A stretch of 64,000 nt of DNA from Providencia manganoxydans (lineage in GTDB: Bacteria > Pseudomonadota > Gammaproteobacteria > Enterobacterales > Enterobacteriaceae), in the NCBI RefSeq assembly GCF_016618195.1, contig NZ_CP067099.1, forward strand, positions 3,100,001 to 3,164,000. The letters run 5' to 3'. Within the stretch, counting starts at the first letter, position 1; the number at the start of each line of letters is the position of its first letter. The notes under the pieces are model-generated. The model was not told the origin of the DNA. It made no database searches and saw only the letters and a list, made by a program, of their open reading frames with translations. Below, in pieces: positions 16,719 through 24,606 of this stretch. The position numbers and the translations under genes are program-made.

Positions 16719-17053
16719 GACCTAACCCTCGCTATTGATTCATTGAATTTCTGCACTAGTGAATAATTAAAAGGCTCTTGTTTGTTGTTGCGATGATACT
16801 CTCTAGCTGTGACACCTTTTCTTCTTCTGGCTAACTCATCGTTAATAGCATCCTGAATATTTCTTATAACTTCGTAATAAGTAACGATGCCAACTTTTTC
16901 TTTCTTTTGAGCCGCTCCAATCTTTGCCAGTTGCCTAACCGTTTGGCCTGACACATTCACACTCTTGCCAACTTCTTTCGATACCCTTACCGATGAAATA
17001 ATGTCGCCTACTTTAAAAATCTTTCCGCACTCAATCATATGTTGAATATTCAT
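16715..17053 (-). CDS. putative DNA-binding protein, nin-region type
   Basis: A 112-aa protein with a likely helix-turn-helix (SKEVGKSVNVSGQTVRQLAK, about residues 26-45) and a basic middle (ELARRRKGVTAREYHRNNK). It lies between the DUF1367 and DUF1364 genes. The product is not one I can name; DNA binding is inferred from the helix-turn-helix pattern. Confidence 0.55.
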   Translation of the reverse strand: MNIQHMIECGKIFKVGDIISSVRVSKEVGKSVNVSGQTVRQLAKIGAAQKKEKVGIVTYYEVIRNIQDAINDELARRRKGVTAREYHRNNKQEPFNYSLVQKFNESIARVRS

Positions 17054-17063
17054 CTCTCTATCC

Positions 17064-17510
17064 TCAAAAGAATGTCAGTAACCTATTCTCAGTGATTTCA
17101 TTGCATCCCCTGAAAATGTGTTTTATTGCTGCGTTAATCATGGCTTTGTAACAGCGTTCGAATTCATCTGGTTCCATGTTGGCAAATGACAAGCTCTTAG
17201 CCTCTGTACGCACTTCACCGTTTAGCCTTACCGTTTGCTCATAAAATCCTGCAAGTATCGTCAAGTCCTTCCTGAAGCGCTCAAATTGGCTATGCTCGTC
17301 CATGCAGTCGAGTTCTGCCTTATTTGCGCACCAGTGGTCAAAACAGAACTTGAAGAATGCGAACATCTTTTTATGAAATGCGGGGTTTCTTGTGAGCTTG
17401 GCGCTGAAGGTGTACATCTCGCCATTTTTGAATTTTGTTAAACGTGGTAGGTCGTGTTCGAATGCTGGTGCAAATATGCCATTGGCGCATTTGACCATTT
17501 CTATTTCCAA
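17064..17510 (-). CDS. DUF1367 family phage protein
   Basis: A 148-aa protein whose middle (NPAFHKKMFAFFKFCFDHW, about residues 42-60) and end (CYKAMINAAIKHIF) match the DUF1367 family, common in early operons of lambdoid prophages. A role in replication or recombination is suspected but not shown. It lies ten bases before the next gene of the operon. Confidence 0.8.
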   Translation of the reverse strand: MEIEMVKCANGIFAPAFEHDLPRLTKFKNGEMYTFSAKLTRNPAFHKKMFAFFKFCFDHWCANKAELDCMDEHSQFERFRKDLTILAGFYEQTVRLNGEVRTEAKSLSFANMEPDEFERCYKAMINAAIKHIFRGCNEITENRLLTFF

Positions 17511-17511
17511 G

Positions 17512-17757
17512 TTAGCCTCCTATTTTTTTCCTGTCGAACTTCCTCATTTTCAACAATGTAACTCCGATTAATTTTATTCCTGTGTCATATCTATCAAACA
17601 TGAAGTTTGCTAATTTCATGTTCAATATCAGCAATTTTCTAATCATTGATAGCAGAAACAGTACGGGCAAGAGGATAAATACAACGACTGTAGCTATAGG
17701 ATTTCCCCTGTAACTCTCAATGAATTCTGCGAGTGGGCTTCTTTTCTTATCACTCAC
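17512..17757 (-). CDS. small membrane protein
   Basis: An 81-aa protein with one strong membrane segment (ATVVVFILLPVLFLLSMI, about residues 22-39) and a second, weaker hydrophobic region, and a basic C-terminus. It overlaps the upstream membrane gene by 4 bases, so the two may work together. Function unknown. Confidence 0.55.
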   Translation of the reverse strand: MSDKKRSPLAEFIESYRGNPIATVVVFILLPVLFLLSMIRKLLILNMKLANFMFDRYDTGIKLIGVTLLKMRKFDRKKIGG

Positions 17758-18038
17758 TGTTGGCTCTCCTGTTCCAGCCTAATGACTTCAATTTCTGCAA
17801 GCGTCAGACTATCGACTGAATATGGTTTATTGAAATAAATCGTCGCCTCTTTGAATGCAGTAGGAAATCCAGCTACTAGCGTTCCAATGACAACAATCGG
17901 GATAAATAAAATAACTAATAACCACTTGTCCATGTAGCACTCTAACGAGTTCCATTCGTCAACTTTTGAATGCTGATAGAATGACAATTTACGAGTTGGA
18001 AATAGCTTATTGTGAACTTTGCGTTTTATCTTCATCAT
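17754..18038 (-). CDS. small membrane protein
   Basis: A 94-aa protein with a basic N-terminus and one membrane segment (WLLVILFIPIVVIGTLVAGF, about residues 39-58), then an acidic soluble end. The start ATGATG overlaps the upstream stop. Function unknown; possible partner of the next gene is inferred from overlap. Confidence 0.55.
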   Translation of the reverse strand: MMKIKRKVHNKLFPTRKLSFYQHSKVDEWNSLECYMDKWLLVILFIPIVVIGTLVAGFPTAFKEATIYFNKPYSVDSLTLAEIEVIRLEQESQQ

Positions 18039-18283
18039 TCACCCTCTGGTATTGGTGGCAAAGGCATCCAGTGAGTTATTGGATAATCGTCATCTTCAAT
18101 AAACTCATCATTATCACTGATGAAATGGCTATAAGAGCGCGACCATACCCAGCCTTCAAAACTTGAATCTGAGCGCATGAATACATGCCATACAAACTTG
18201 CCATTCCAAAACCATCCTGCAAATACCGGTGTGTCCAGCTCAGGCAATATCTCACTCACCTTAACCCAATTAGTTCCCTGCAT
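18035..18283 (-). CDS. DUF551-like phage protein
   Basis: An 82-aa protein with the DUF551 pattern: NWVKVSEILPELDTPVFAGW at the start and THWMPLPPIPEGE at the end. The ATG at 18283 is chosen because GGAGGGAGG lies five bases before it; a longer frame upstream lacks such a site. Members are common in prophage early operons and have no known role. Confidence 0.75.
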   Translation of the reverse strand: MQGTNWVKVSEILPELDTPVFAGWFWNGKFVWHVFMRSDSSFEGWVWSRSYSHFISDNDEFIEDDDYPITHWMPLPPIPEGE

Positions 18284-18333
18284 TAGATGCCTCCCTCCGT
18301 TAACGTTGTTCCTTTCATCACTCAACACCTCGC

Positions 18334-18582
18334 TTAATTGCCGATATCTACACTATGTAACTTACCGCTACAAAACGGGCAGAAGTTTAAATGTGTTCGA
18401 TTACCGTTACCCTCATCGTAATAAACTGCCTCGCCAAGGCTATCTCCTGTCCATGTATCGACAGCTGAGTATTTAAATATCCCCTTTGTCTTGCCATGTG
18501 GTGATTTTATCTTTGCTGCTTTGCGCATAAAGTCACACAGATAGCTTGCGTATTTTGTTCCATTTGATTCGCATTTTTTCAT
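18334..18582 (-). CDS. small zinc-ribbon-like protein
   Basis: An 82-aa protein with Cys pairs: C4 and C16 in the N-terminal part and FCPFCSGKL near residue 70. Such CPFCxxxL ribbons usually bind zinc. It directly follows the helicase gene in transcription order. Function unknown. Confidence 0.55.
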   Translation of the reverse strand: MKKCESNGTKYASYLCDFMRKAAKIKSPHGKTKGIFKYSAVDTWTGDSLGEAVYYDEGNGNRTHLNFCPFCSGKLHSVDIGN

Positions 18583-18583
18583 T

Positions 18584-19987
18584 TTAGAAGTCCTTATGAT
18601 TTGGTGTGTTACGGTTGGCGGTTGCCATATCCGCGCGAGCCATTGCGTGAGTTTTGTCGGTATCGAATAAGCAAAGCCCTTTCTGGTCTACAAACGCTGT
18701 TCCTGCTTTCCCGTGACGGTTAAGTCTTACAATAAGCTCTGTAAGCGTCTTGTCAGCTTTGTCGTTGTAAACTGAGTCTTTGTATATTCCCATCCAGTAA
18801 TCGCAATCCTGCTCGATTTGACCAGTGTCACGGCTATCACTTGGCATAGGTCGCTTGTTGGTTCTATCTTCCAATTTACGGTTTAGCTGTGTGAGTAATA
18901 CCACGGTAGTATCAAGCTCTTTTGCTAGCTGCTTGAGACCTTTGGTAATTTCACCGTAGGCGATATCGTTACGGTCTGCTTTTCCAGCTTTCATCAGCGT
19001 TAAATAATCCACACCGATAAACCCTATTTTCCCAACCTTGCGTTTCAACTTTCGGCATTCTGACTGAATGTGTTCAAGTGTCATTCCTGCTGTGTCATCG
19101 ACCCAAATATTAGGTTTCTCGCTCAAGTCACTAATGGCCTTGCCAAGTAGCGCCCATTCGAAATCATCCTCAGTACCGCCGTAGAACATGTCAGAGTTTA
19201 AGCCTGACTTCTGGCTTACCATCCGCTCAACCAATTGCTGATTGGACATTTCCATGCTGAACAGAGCCACTGTCATTCCATCATCAGAAACATTCTTCGC
19301 CATTTCAGTTAGAACAGTTGTTTTACCCATCTTTGGACGAGCGCCGATAACGAATAGGGATCCGCGTACGACAAATTTAGGTGCCAGCATGTCATCAAGT
19401 GGCTTAATTCCTGTCTTGAGACCTATAAATTGATCGGGATTGTTAAACATGTTTTCTACGCCTTCGAACCATTCAGGCAATAGCTCAGCCATGTTTTTCA
19501 AGCCTGACTTTCGACCAGTGACACCGTTTTCGCTTGCGTCAGTTACCAGCTTCTGCACGAACTCCATTTTTTCACCAAAGCTTAGAGTGCTTGGCTCAAT
19601 CAGTAATCGCGTTGCTTCGTTGATTTTCTCAATCGCATAACGTTCACTGGCATACTCCTTGATTTTCTTCGAGTAGTGGATCACGTTTGCAGCACTTGGT
19701 GTGTTCTTTGCAATTTCAGCCAGATAACCCAATCCGCCAGTAGCGCCTTCGCTGCCAGTTGCTTTCAAGCCGTCAGACACGGTTAAAATATCAATCGGTT
19801 GATGCTTGCTAGCCATTGACCGCATTTTTTCAAAGATAATCTTGTGGTGAGTTCCGTAGAAATCCTCTGGCTTCAACACGGAAAATACTCGTTGAGCATT
19901 GTCGCTGTTTGGGTCAATTAGTAGGGATCCGATAACGCTCTGTTCGGTCTCTAGGCTGTGTGGTACTTGGTAATTACTTGCGATCAT
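18584..19987 (-). CDS. replicative DNA helicase, DnaB type
   Basis: A 467-aa phage DnaB-like helicase. The N-terminal domain begins HSLETEQSVIGSLLIDP, as in host DnaB. The RecA-like core has Walker A GARPKMGKTT near residue 215 and the Walker B region GFIGVDYLTLM, and QLNRKLEDR further on. It replaces the need for a host-helicase loader such as lambda P. It overlaps the replication initiator gene by 14 bases. Confidence 0.92.
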   Translation of the reverse strand: MIASNYQVPHSLETEQSVIGSLLIDPNSDNAQRVFSVLKPEDFYGTHHKIIFEKMRSMASKHQPIDILTVSDGLKATGSEGATGGLGYLAEIAKNTPSAANVIHYSKKIKEYASERYAIEKINEATRLLIEPSTLSFGEKMEFVQKLVTDASENGVTGRKSGLKNMAELLPEWFEGVENMFNNPDQFIGLKTGIKPLDDMLAPKFVVRGSLFVIGARPKMGKTTVLTEMAKNVSDDGMTVALFSMEMSNQQLVERMVSQKSGLNSDMFYGGTEDDFEWALLGKAISDLSEKPNIWVDDTAGMTLEHIQSECRKLKRKVGKIGFIGVDYLTLMKAGKADRNDIAYGEITKGLKQLAKELDTTVVLLTQLNRKLEDRTNKRPMPSDSRDTGQIEQDCDYWMGIYKDSVYNDKADKTLTELIVRLNRHGKAGTAFVDQKGLCLFDTDKTHAMARADMATANRNTPNHKDF

Positions 19988-20885
19988 TAGCTCTATCCTC
20001 CTTGACTGATACGTAACATTTGTCAGTGATTAAATAATCTAGGTTTTTAGCCGCCCAAAAACCCCCACTACCGTTTGGCCTCTGCTCCATCATCCATCGG
20101 CAATTTTTAGCAATGTAGCTAAGATAGCCGCGCCAGTTGTCCAGTGTGAATGGTCGGTTATGCTGTTGCATGTATTCTGAATTACATTTTTGCCAGAACA
20201 GTCTTAGCTTGTTTTTTCGGGTACCACGAACAACTTGAATTTTTGCCATCTCAGGGAGTATTTCATGATAGGCATCAATCATCGCTTGATAGGGTACTGG
20301 TTGAGATTTTTTAGATTTAATTTTGATTGGTTGGTCATCGTGGCTTTCGTCAGAAAGTCCACCAAATACATCTTTAGATGTATTATTGTTTTTAATATTA
20401 TTGTATAAGGTGATTTCTCGGACATCTTCCGGACACGTACCGCTGTTAGGCGTTGGCATCACTTGATTTGCATCGGACAACTCTCGGACGATTTCCGGAC
20501 AATTTTTACCTTGATATTCGTCGTATTTCAGCACTGTAATGATGCTAATTTTCTTGCTTTTAACTTCTACCGAAATCATTCCCCTGTTGGTAAAACTTCT
20601 CAAAAGAGACCTGATTTTATTATCTGATATTCCAGTTTCTTCCGTTAACTGTGGTCGGCTTCTCATCATCTGACCTCGACCAATAGCAATTTGACCAACA
20701 TCAGTATCAACAACATCTGGTTGATGGCTTGCAGTTATAATGAAGTGTAGCCAGAGATGGACAGCCTCAGAATCCTTCTTGTAAAAGTCACAGTCTTGAA
20801 TTTTCCTGTGCATGAAGGCAAACCCCTTGCCTGACTTAACAGGCTGCTCAAAGCGTTTTTGCAGCGCATATGACACATTACTCAT
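19974..20885 (-). CDS. phage replication initiator, O-like with winged-helix N-terminus
   Basis: A 303-aa protein. The N-terminal third holds a winged helix-turn-helix (RSRPQLTEETGISDNKIRSLL, split here as RSRPQLTEETG and SDNKIRSLLRSF). The C-terminal part (RPFTLDNWRGYLSYIAKNCR) resembles primosomal or DnaT-type helicase-recruiting domains. It stands before the DnaB-like helicase, as expected of an origin-binding protein; the origin may lie within the gene. The ATG at 20885 follows GGGAGGG. Confidence 0.75.
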   Translation of the reverse strand: MSNVSYALQKRFEQPVKSGKGFAFMHRKIQDCDFYKKDSEAVHLWLHFIITASHQPDVVDTDVGQIAIGRGQMMRSRPQLTEETGISDNKIRSLLRSFTNRGMISVEVKSKKISIITVLKYDEYQGKNCPEIVRELSDANQVMPTPNSGTCPEDVREITLYNNIKNNNTSKDVFGGLSDESHDDQPIKIKSKKSQPVPYQAMIDAYHEILPEMAKIQVVRGTRKNKLRLFWQKCNSEYMQQHNRPFTLDNWRGYLSYIAKNCRWMMEQRPNGSGGFWAAKNLDYLITDKCYVSVKEDRANDRK

Positions 20886-21057
20886 GCTGTTTCCCTCCCA
20901 ATAGCTCTTCCCTGTGAGCATTCCTAAGTTTTGCATCTTCAAAAGCTTCTCTAAGTCGCTTTATACCTAGTGGTGTTACTTTCCTTAACTCCCGCTCCCG
21001 CATGATGTTTTTATGCACAGCATGATAATTAAAGTCATGATTTCGCTTATTTTTCAT
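20878..21057 (-). CDS. 59-aa basic hypothetical protein
   Basis: A short gene just upstream of the replication initiator and overlapping it by 8 bases. The product is strongly basic and helical (MKNKRNHDFNYHAVHKN at the start, then RERELRKVTPLGIKRLREAF). The coupling and codon pattern support a true gene. It may bind nucleic acid, judged from charge only. Confidence 0.6.
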   Translation of the reverse strand: MKNKRNHDFNYHAVHKNIMRERELRKVTPLGIKRLREAFEDAKLRNAHREELLGGKQHE

Positions 21058-21161
21058 GATATAATTCCTTTATTGATTTGCTGTATCAAAAAAGGGAAAC
21101 CATAAATTTCCCTTGTTATAAACACTGGTTATTGATACAGTTGTTTTGATAGTAACAACAA

Positions 21162-21509
21162 TTAAAGTTTCAAATCTAATTGAGTCTCATCGGGTGCCAC
21201 CGTTGGGACTTTTCTTTTAATCTTCCCTTTCCCTTCAAGAGCCTGTATCACCCTTTCTGCGTAATCACCTTCAAGCACAATCTTTGTTGGCTTATCGCTG
21301 ATGTTTACAGAGTCAGGGGGTAATCCGAATTTACTCACCAACTGGCAAGCTAAATCGAATATTCGTGCTTTATCTCGACTGGATTTAGAGGGGTGTATGC
21401 CCAGCTCTTTAGCTAGACCGTTATTACCGATTAAATACATTTCTTTGAGATAGAACGTCATCAATTCGTTAGATGTACATTCCACTTTGATATTTTTTGC
21501 AGGTTCCAT
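21162..21509 (-). CDS. CII-like transcription activator
   Basis: A 115-aa protein between cro and the replication genes, the place of cII. The helix-turn-helix is around residues 27-48 (GNNGLAKELGIHPSKSSRDK). It would favour lysogeny by activating repressor and integrase promoters. The ATG at 21509 has AAGGA nine bases before it; longer frames lack one. It is longer than lambda CII, and the match to the family is from pattern and position. Confidence 0.65.
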   Translation of the reverse strand: MEPAKNIKVECTSNELMTFYLKEMYLIGNNGLAKELGIHPSKSSRDKARIFDLACQLVSKFGLPPDSVNISDKPTKIVLEGDYAERVIQALEGKGKIKRKVPTVAPDETQLDLKL

Positions 21510-21575
21510 TGTATATAGTCCTTTTTTAAATACAGTTAGTCCGTTACTCACGATCCTGTGAGTGTGTATTGCAGT

Positions 21576-21611
21576 GCTCTACAATGGCAGAGCCTAAGTT
21601 TTGAAAGAGCG
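21576..21611 (-). promoter_or_regulatory. nutR: nutR antitermination site
   Basis: On the minus strand, just after cro, boxA reads CGCTCTTTCAAA (21611-21600) and boxB is a hairpin GCTCTGCCATTGTAGAGC (21593-21576) with a 7-bp stem. The apex GCCATTGT is the same as in nutL at 24328. The N-like protein at 24607 would act here to let transcription run into the replication genes. Confidence 0.8.
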
Positions 21612-21617
21612 GTAAAG

Positions 21618-21827
21618 TTATGCAGCTTGAGGTGGGAAAACGTCGTCTAGTGAGCATTTCGCACCAAGTTTCTGTAATGCCTCAACGATTACTCGACAAT
21701 CATTAAGGCTAGGCGTTCTAATACTTAGCTCGTAGTTTGCAATACGAGATTGACCCCATCCGATTGATGAAGCCAAAACAGCCTGAGAAATTCCTAATTT
21801 TTTTCGCTGTTCTGCGATGTTATTCAT
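21618..21827 (-). CDS. cro: Cro-like repressor
   Basis: A 69-aa helix-turn-helix protein of the XRE type: AEQRKKLGISQAVLASSIGW followed by QSRIANYELSIRTPSL. It is the first gene of the rightward early operon, divergent from cI across the operator region. It would shift the switch to lytic growth by binding the same operators with a different order of affinity. Confidence 0.85.
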   Translation of the reverse strand: MNNIAEQRKKLGISQAVLASSIGWGQSRIANYELSIRTPSLNDCRVIVEALQKLGAKCSLDDVFPPQAA

Positions 21828-21856
21828 TGTGTGTATCCTCCATGTCTACAACCCCT

Positions 21857-21921
21857 ATTACACACAATATGTGATTAACTGTCAATCACGAATCGTTTAA
21901 ATACTTACATCACGTTTTGTG
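21857..21921. promoter_or_regulatory. pR promoter and three-site right operator
   Basis: Three 11-bp sites lie at 21863-21873 (CACAATATGTG), 21887-21897 (CACGAATCGTT) and 21911-21921 (CACGTTTTGTG), with centres exactly 24 bp apart. On the minus strand TTGACA (21885-21880) and TGTAAT (21862-21857) are 17 bp apart and the first site fills the spacer, so repressor there would block cro transcription. The third site is close to the cI start and may control repressor synthesis. Confidence 0.85.
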
Positions 21922-21934
21922 TTAAAAGATAAGC

Positions 21935-22579
21935 ATGAAAAAAATAAATGAAATTATCGGCGAAAGACTGAAGTCTATTCGTGAATCTAGAGGATTAAGC
22001 CAAGCGCAACTTGCAAAGCTGTGCGGATATTCCGCGGCTTCTAGAATTGGAAATTATGAACTTGGGGAAAGAAAAATAAGTGCTGATGATGCTTTAGTTA
22101 TCAGCGAGGCTTTAGGTGTTTCACCTGCGGAATTGATGTTTGGTGATAGAAGCGATCAGGTTGTTAGTAACTATGAGTACCCTCTATTTTCCAAGGTGCA
22201 AGCAGGTGCGTTTACTGAAAATAGCAATGCATACACTAGAAGTGACGCCATCGCATGGATACCAACAGCCAAGAAGGCAAGCGATAGTGCATTTTGGTTG
22301 GAAGTTGAAGGTCACTCAATGACAGCACCTCAAGGCGGGCGACCGAGCTTCCCAGAAGGAATGCTGATACTTGTTGATCCTGAGCAAGAGGTTAGCTTTG
22401 GTGACTTCTGTATAGCTCGCATGATGAACAATGAGTTCACATTTAAGCGTCTAATTCGAGAAGGTGAAACAGAATACCTTGAGCCATTAAATCCACGGTT
22501 CGAGATGATACCGATTAATGGCAACTGCCAGATTATAGGCAAAGTGGTTAAATCTCAGTGGCCTGACGACACGTTTTAA
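21935..22579 (+). CDS. cI: CI-type prophage repressor with LexA/S24 autocleavage domain
   Basis: A 214-aa repressor. Residues about 8-60 form an XRE helix-turn-helix ([20 protein letters not shown]). The C-terminal half is a self-cleaving peptidase: probable cleavage site Ala-Gly in KVQAGAF near residue 91, catalytic Ser in GHSMTAP near residue 129, and Lys in FTFKRLI near residue 170. RecA-stimulated cleavage under DNA damage would induce the prophage. It diverges from cro. Confidence 0.95.
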   Translation: MKKINEIIGERLKSIRESRGLSQAQLAKLCGYSAASRIGNYELGERKISADDALVISEALGVSPAELMFGDRSDQVVSNYEYPLFSKVQAGAFTENSNAYTRSDAIAWIPTAKKASDSAFWLEVEGHSMTAPQGGRPSFPEGMLILVDPEQEVSFGDFCIARMMNNEFTFKRLIREGETEYLEPLNPRFEMIPINGNCQIIGKVVKSQWPDDTF

Positions 22580-22580
22580 T

Positions 22581-22715
22581 ATGAAGAAAGTAATTAGGTT
22601 AATCAGTAAAAATAAGCTGCTGATTGTTATGTTGATAATAGCACTAGCAGTTGGAGCGGTATTGCAGTTTGCAGAAGAACCTTTTACTTGGATTTCAATT
22701 TTCAACACAGAGTAG
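22581..22715 (+). CDS. 44-aa single-pass membrane protein
   Basis: A tiny gene that starts one base after the cI stop codon. The product has a basic start (MKKVIRLISKNK) and one membrane segment (LLIVMLIIALAVGAVLQFA). Being probably co-transcribed with cI, it would be made in lysogens, which fits superinfection exclusion, but that is inference. Confidence 0.5.
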   Translation: MKKVIRLISKNKLLIVMLIIALAVGAVLQFAEEPFTWISIFNTE

Positions 22716-22741
22716 AGTAAATATACGTTTTAGAGGGATGT

Positions 22742-23083
22742 ATGGCATTTAACGATATTGAAGTAGCGAACATTAAGAGATGCATGGAATTTTTCATGGA
22801 GAAACGTAGGCCTGCTGAACACCTTAGAGATGAGCTAGATTTAAGCTACAACATTGAAGATGACTCCGTTGTCATATTTGAAGTAAGACGCCTTACTTGG
22901 AGTGATGGTCAAGCTCAAGAGCCAATTGCTAAAATTACACATAACAAATCTAACAGCTCTTGGTCTCTATTTTGGATGGATAAAGATAATAACTGGCACA
23001 ACTACGATGAAAAAATGTTAGGTAGTTTCTCTGACGCTATTAAGCTCGTTGAAGATGATGTACAAGGCTGCTTCTTTGGGTGA
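22742..23083 (+). CDS. DUF3024 family protein
   Basis: A 113-aa protein of the DUF3024 family: FFMEKRRPAEHLRDELDLSY near the start, VVIFEVRRLTW in the middle and SSWSLFWMDKDNNWHNY near the end. The family is frequent in bacterial accessory regions and has no known function. Here it lies in the lysogenic operon after cI, bracketed by a 15-bp repeat of the cI end. Confidence 0.75.
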   Translation: MAFNDIEVANIKRCMEFFMEKRRPAEHLRDELDLSYNIEDDSVVIFEVRRLTWSDGQAQEPIAKITHNKSNSSWSLFWMDKDNNWHNYDEKMLGSFSDAIKLVEDDVQGCFFG

Positions 23084-23163
23084 CGACACGTTTTAGGGTG
23101 TGGTTGATTGAACCACTAGATAAATTACGATAAACATAATTTAGCAAATGGAATCATATATAT

Positions 23164-24087
23164 ATGGATAAATTATCGGTATTTGGATCACAGGGTAAAC
23201 TAGACCTACGTCCTGTAGTTGAAGTAGAAGATAACGGAATTCAAATGGGGGTGCTAAGTGATGGAACTCCATATCTAACATTATATGGCCTAGCTAAATT
23301 ATGCGGGATAGACCCTGCTCCATTACTCATGTTTACTTCAAACTGGGAAACCGAAAAATACAAAAAAAGAGGCAGTATTGTATTAAAAGATCTAGAAAAA
23401 AAAGGTCACCGGAACGTAATTAATTTATACACAAAAGTCATCAATAAACATGGTGTCGAAACTCATGCATACCCTGATTATATTTGCATGGCTATATTGC
23501 GGTATTATGTATTTGATGCTGCAAGATTTGACAATACAATTGCTAGAGAGAATTATGACATACTAGCTGAATACACATTGAAAAGAATGATATATGAGAA
23601 GGCAAATTACAAGCCAAATCAAGATGTCATAAATAAATCGTGGGATGTATTCAAGCAAAGAATTATAGCCAATGATGAAATACCTGTAGGGTACTTTTCC
23701 ATATTTAGAGAAATGGCAGATTTGACAGTAAAACTAATAAATAGTGAATTCAAGTTAGACCCATTCTCTATACCAGATATCAGTGTTGGGCAACGCTGGG
23801 CTAAGCATTGGAAAGACGCTAATTTAGAAAAATTACATGGTAGTAGGATGCTGCACCCTCACAACTACCCAGAGGATTTTCCTCAGAGTCGAGGAACTCA
23901 AAAAGAAGCTTACATATACCCGAGCTCTGCATTAGGAGATTTTAGAGTTTGGTTAGATACAACCTATGTTAACAACCATTTAGCAACTTATTTGAGCAAC
24001 AAGGTTCGAGCTAAAGCTCTCCCTGAAAAACAAGCAGAGCAAATATTATTAGCCGTTAGAAAACCCGAGCTACCAAAAAAACATTAA
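23164..24087 (+). CDS. BstA-like candidate phage-defence protein with KilA-N-like N-terminus
   Basis: A 307-aa protein. Residues about 14-150 look like a KilA-N or antirepressor-type DNA-binding domain (QMGVLSDGTPYLTLYGLAKL and later YPDYICMAILRYYVF). The rest is helical with GYFSIFREMADL and LHPHNYPEDFPQ. Opening, length and location after the repressor gene fit the BstA abortive-infection proteins described from Salmonella prophage BTP1, as I recall them. It would be expressed in the lysogen and act on invading phages. A terminator and a short direct repeat follow the gene. Family membership needs a profile search. Confidence 0.6.
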   Translation: MDKLSVFGSQGKLDLRPVVEVEDNGIQMGVLSDGTPYLTLYGLAKLCGIDPAPLLMFTSNWETEKYKKRGSIVLKDLEKKGHRNVINLYTKVINKHGVETHAYPDYICMAILRYYVFDAARFDNTIARENYDILAEYTLKRMIYEKANYKPNQDVINKSWDVFKQRIIANDEIPVGYFSIFREMADLTVKLINSEFKLDPFSIPDISVGQRWAKHWKDANLEKLHGSRMLHPHNYPEDFPQSRGTQKEAYIYPSSALGDFRVWLDTTYVNNHLATYLSNKVRAKALPEKQAEQILLAVRKPELPKKH

Positions 24088-24096
24088 TACACATCC

Positions 24097-24120
24097 AGCC
24101 CTCCCCGCGAGGGCTTTTTT
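24097..24120 (+). terminator. terminator after the BstA-like gene
   Basis: Stem AGCCCTC/GAGGGCT with loop CCCGC is followed by six T. It ends the lysogenic operon that begins at cI. Confidence 0.85.
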
Positions 24121-24153
24121 GTGCCTGCAATTCCCCGCCAGTGTGATCTCTGA

Positions 24154-24269
24154 CACAAATCGTGTCTATAAATAAAAATTTTTCCATTTCAAATCATCAC
24201 GTTAATTCAATCACAAGAAAATAAACACATTTTGTGGTTGACATTATAATCACAATTTGTGAATATACT
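24154..24269 (+). promoter_or_regulatory. pL promoter and left operator sites
   Basis: Three 11-bp sites with the same consensus as the right operator lie at 24154-24164 (CACAAATCGTG), 24226-24236 (CACATTTTGTG) and 24251-24261 (CACAATTTGTG). A perfect -35 TTGACA is at 24238-24243, and the last site lies in the spacer, as at pR. The -10 is less clear: TATACT at 24264-24269 gives a 20-bp spacer, GAATAT at 24261 gives 17. Confidence 0.75.
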
Positions 24270-24308
24270 ATCCATCGAAGGCAAGGAGCCATAGATAAAC
24301 AGGATGTT

Positions 24309-24343
24309 CGCTCTTTTACAAATTAACTCCCGCCATTGTGGGA
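24309..24343 (+). promoter_or_regulatory. nutL: nutL antitermination site
   Basis: boxA reads CGCTCTTTTACA (24309-24320) and boxB is the hairpin TCCCGCCATTGTGGGA (24328-24343). boxA has the same CGCTCTT core as lambda and as nutR at 21611. The boxB apex GCCATTGT is identical in both, while the lower stems differ by compensating changes, which is good evidence for a real RNA structure. Confidence 0.85.
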
Positions 24344-24606
24344 AAGTTTCAAAACTCCAAGTGAGTATTGGGATTGGTGAATGCTAAGGCTGATTAGCGG
24401 AACTTAGCGGGTTCAGATGGGTAAAGCAGAAGTGTGCATTGTAAGACAAGCTGCGTAAATAGCCGGAAAGCACAGTTACCCAATAAATCCAGTGAAAATC
24501 ATGACGTGTATCCTCCTGATGGAGTGGCAGCTAACACTGGAAATAGTCTAAGTAGGAGATCAGCACCTACCACTAATCACCAATACTTACTAAACGAGGG
24601 TAAACC

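Larger units (their letters stand above)
24088..24606. other. pL control region and N leader
   Basis: The stretch holds a terminator, three repressor operator-like sites, the pL promoter, nutL and about 260 bases of untranslated leader before the N-like gene. In the leader a hairpin GTAGG/CCTAC can form near 24552-24570. A plus-strand frame at 24434-24685 has no Shine-Dalgarno and overlaps the N-like gene, so I do not call it. Confidence 0.7.
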
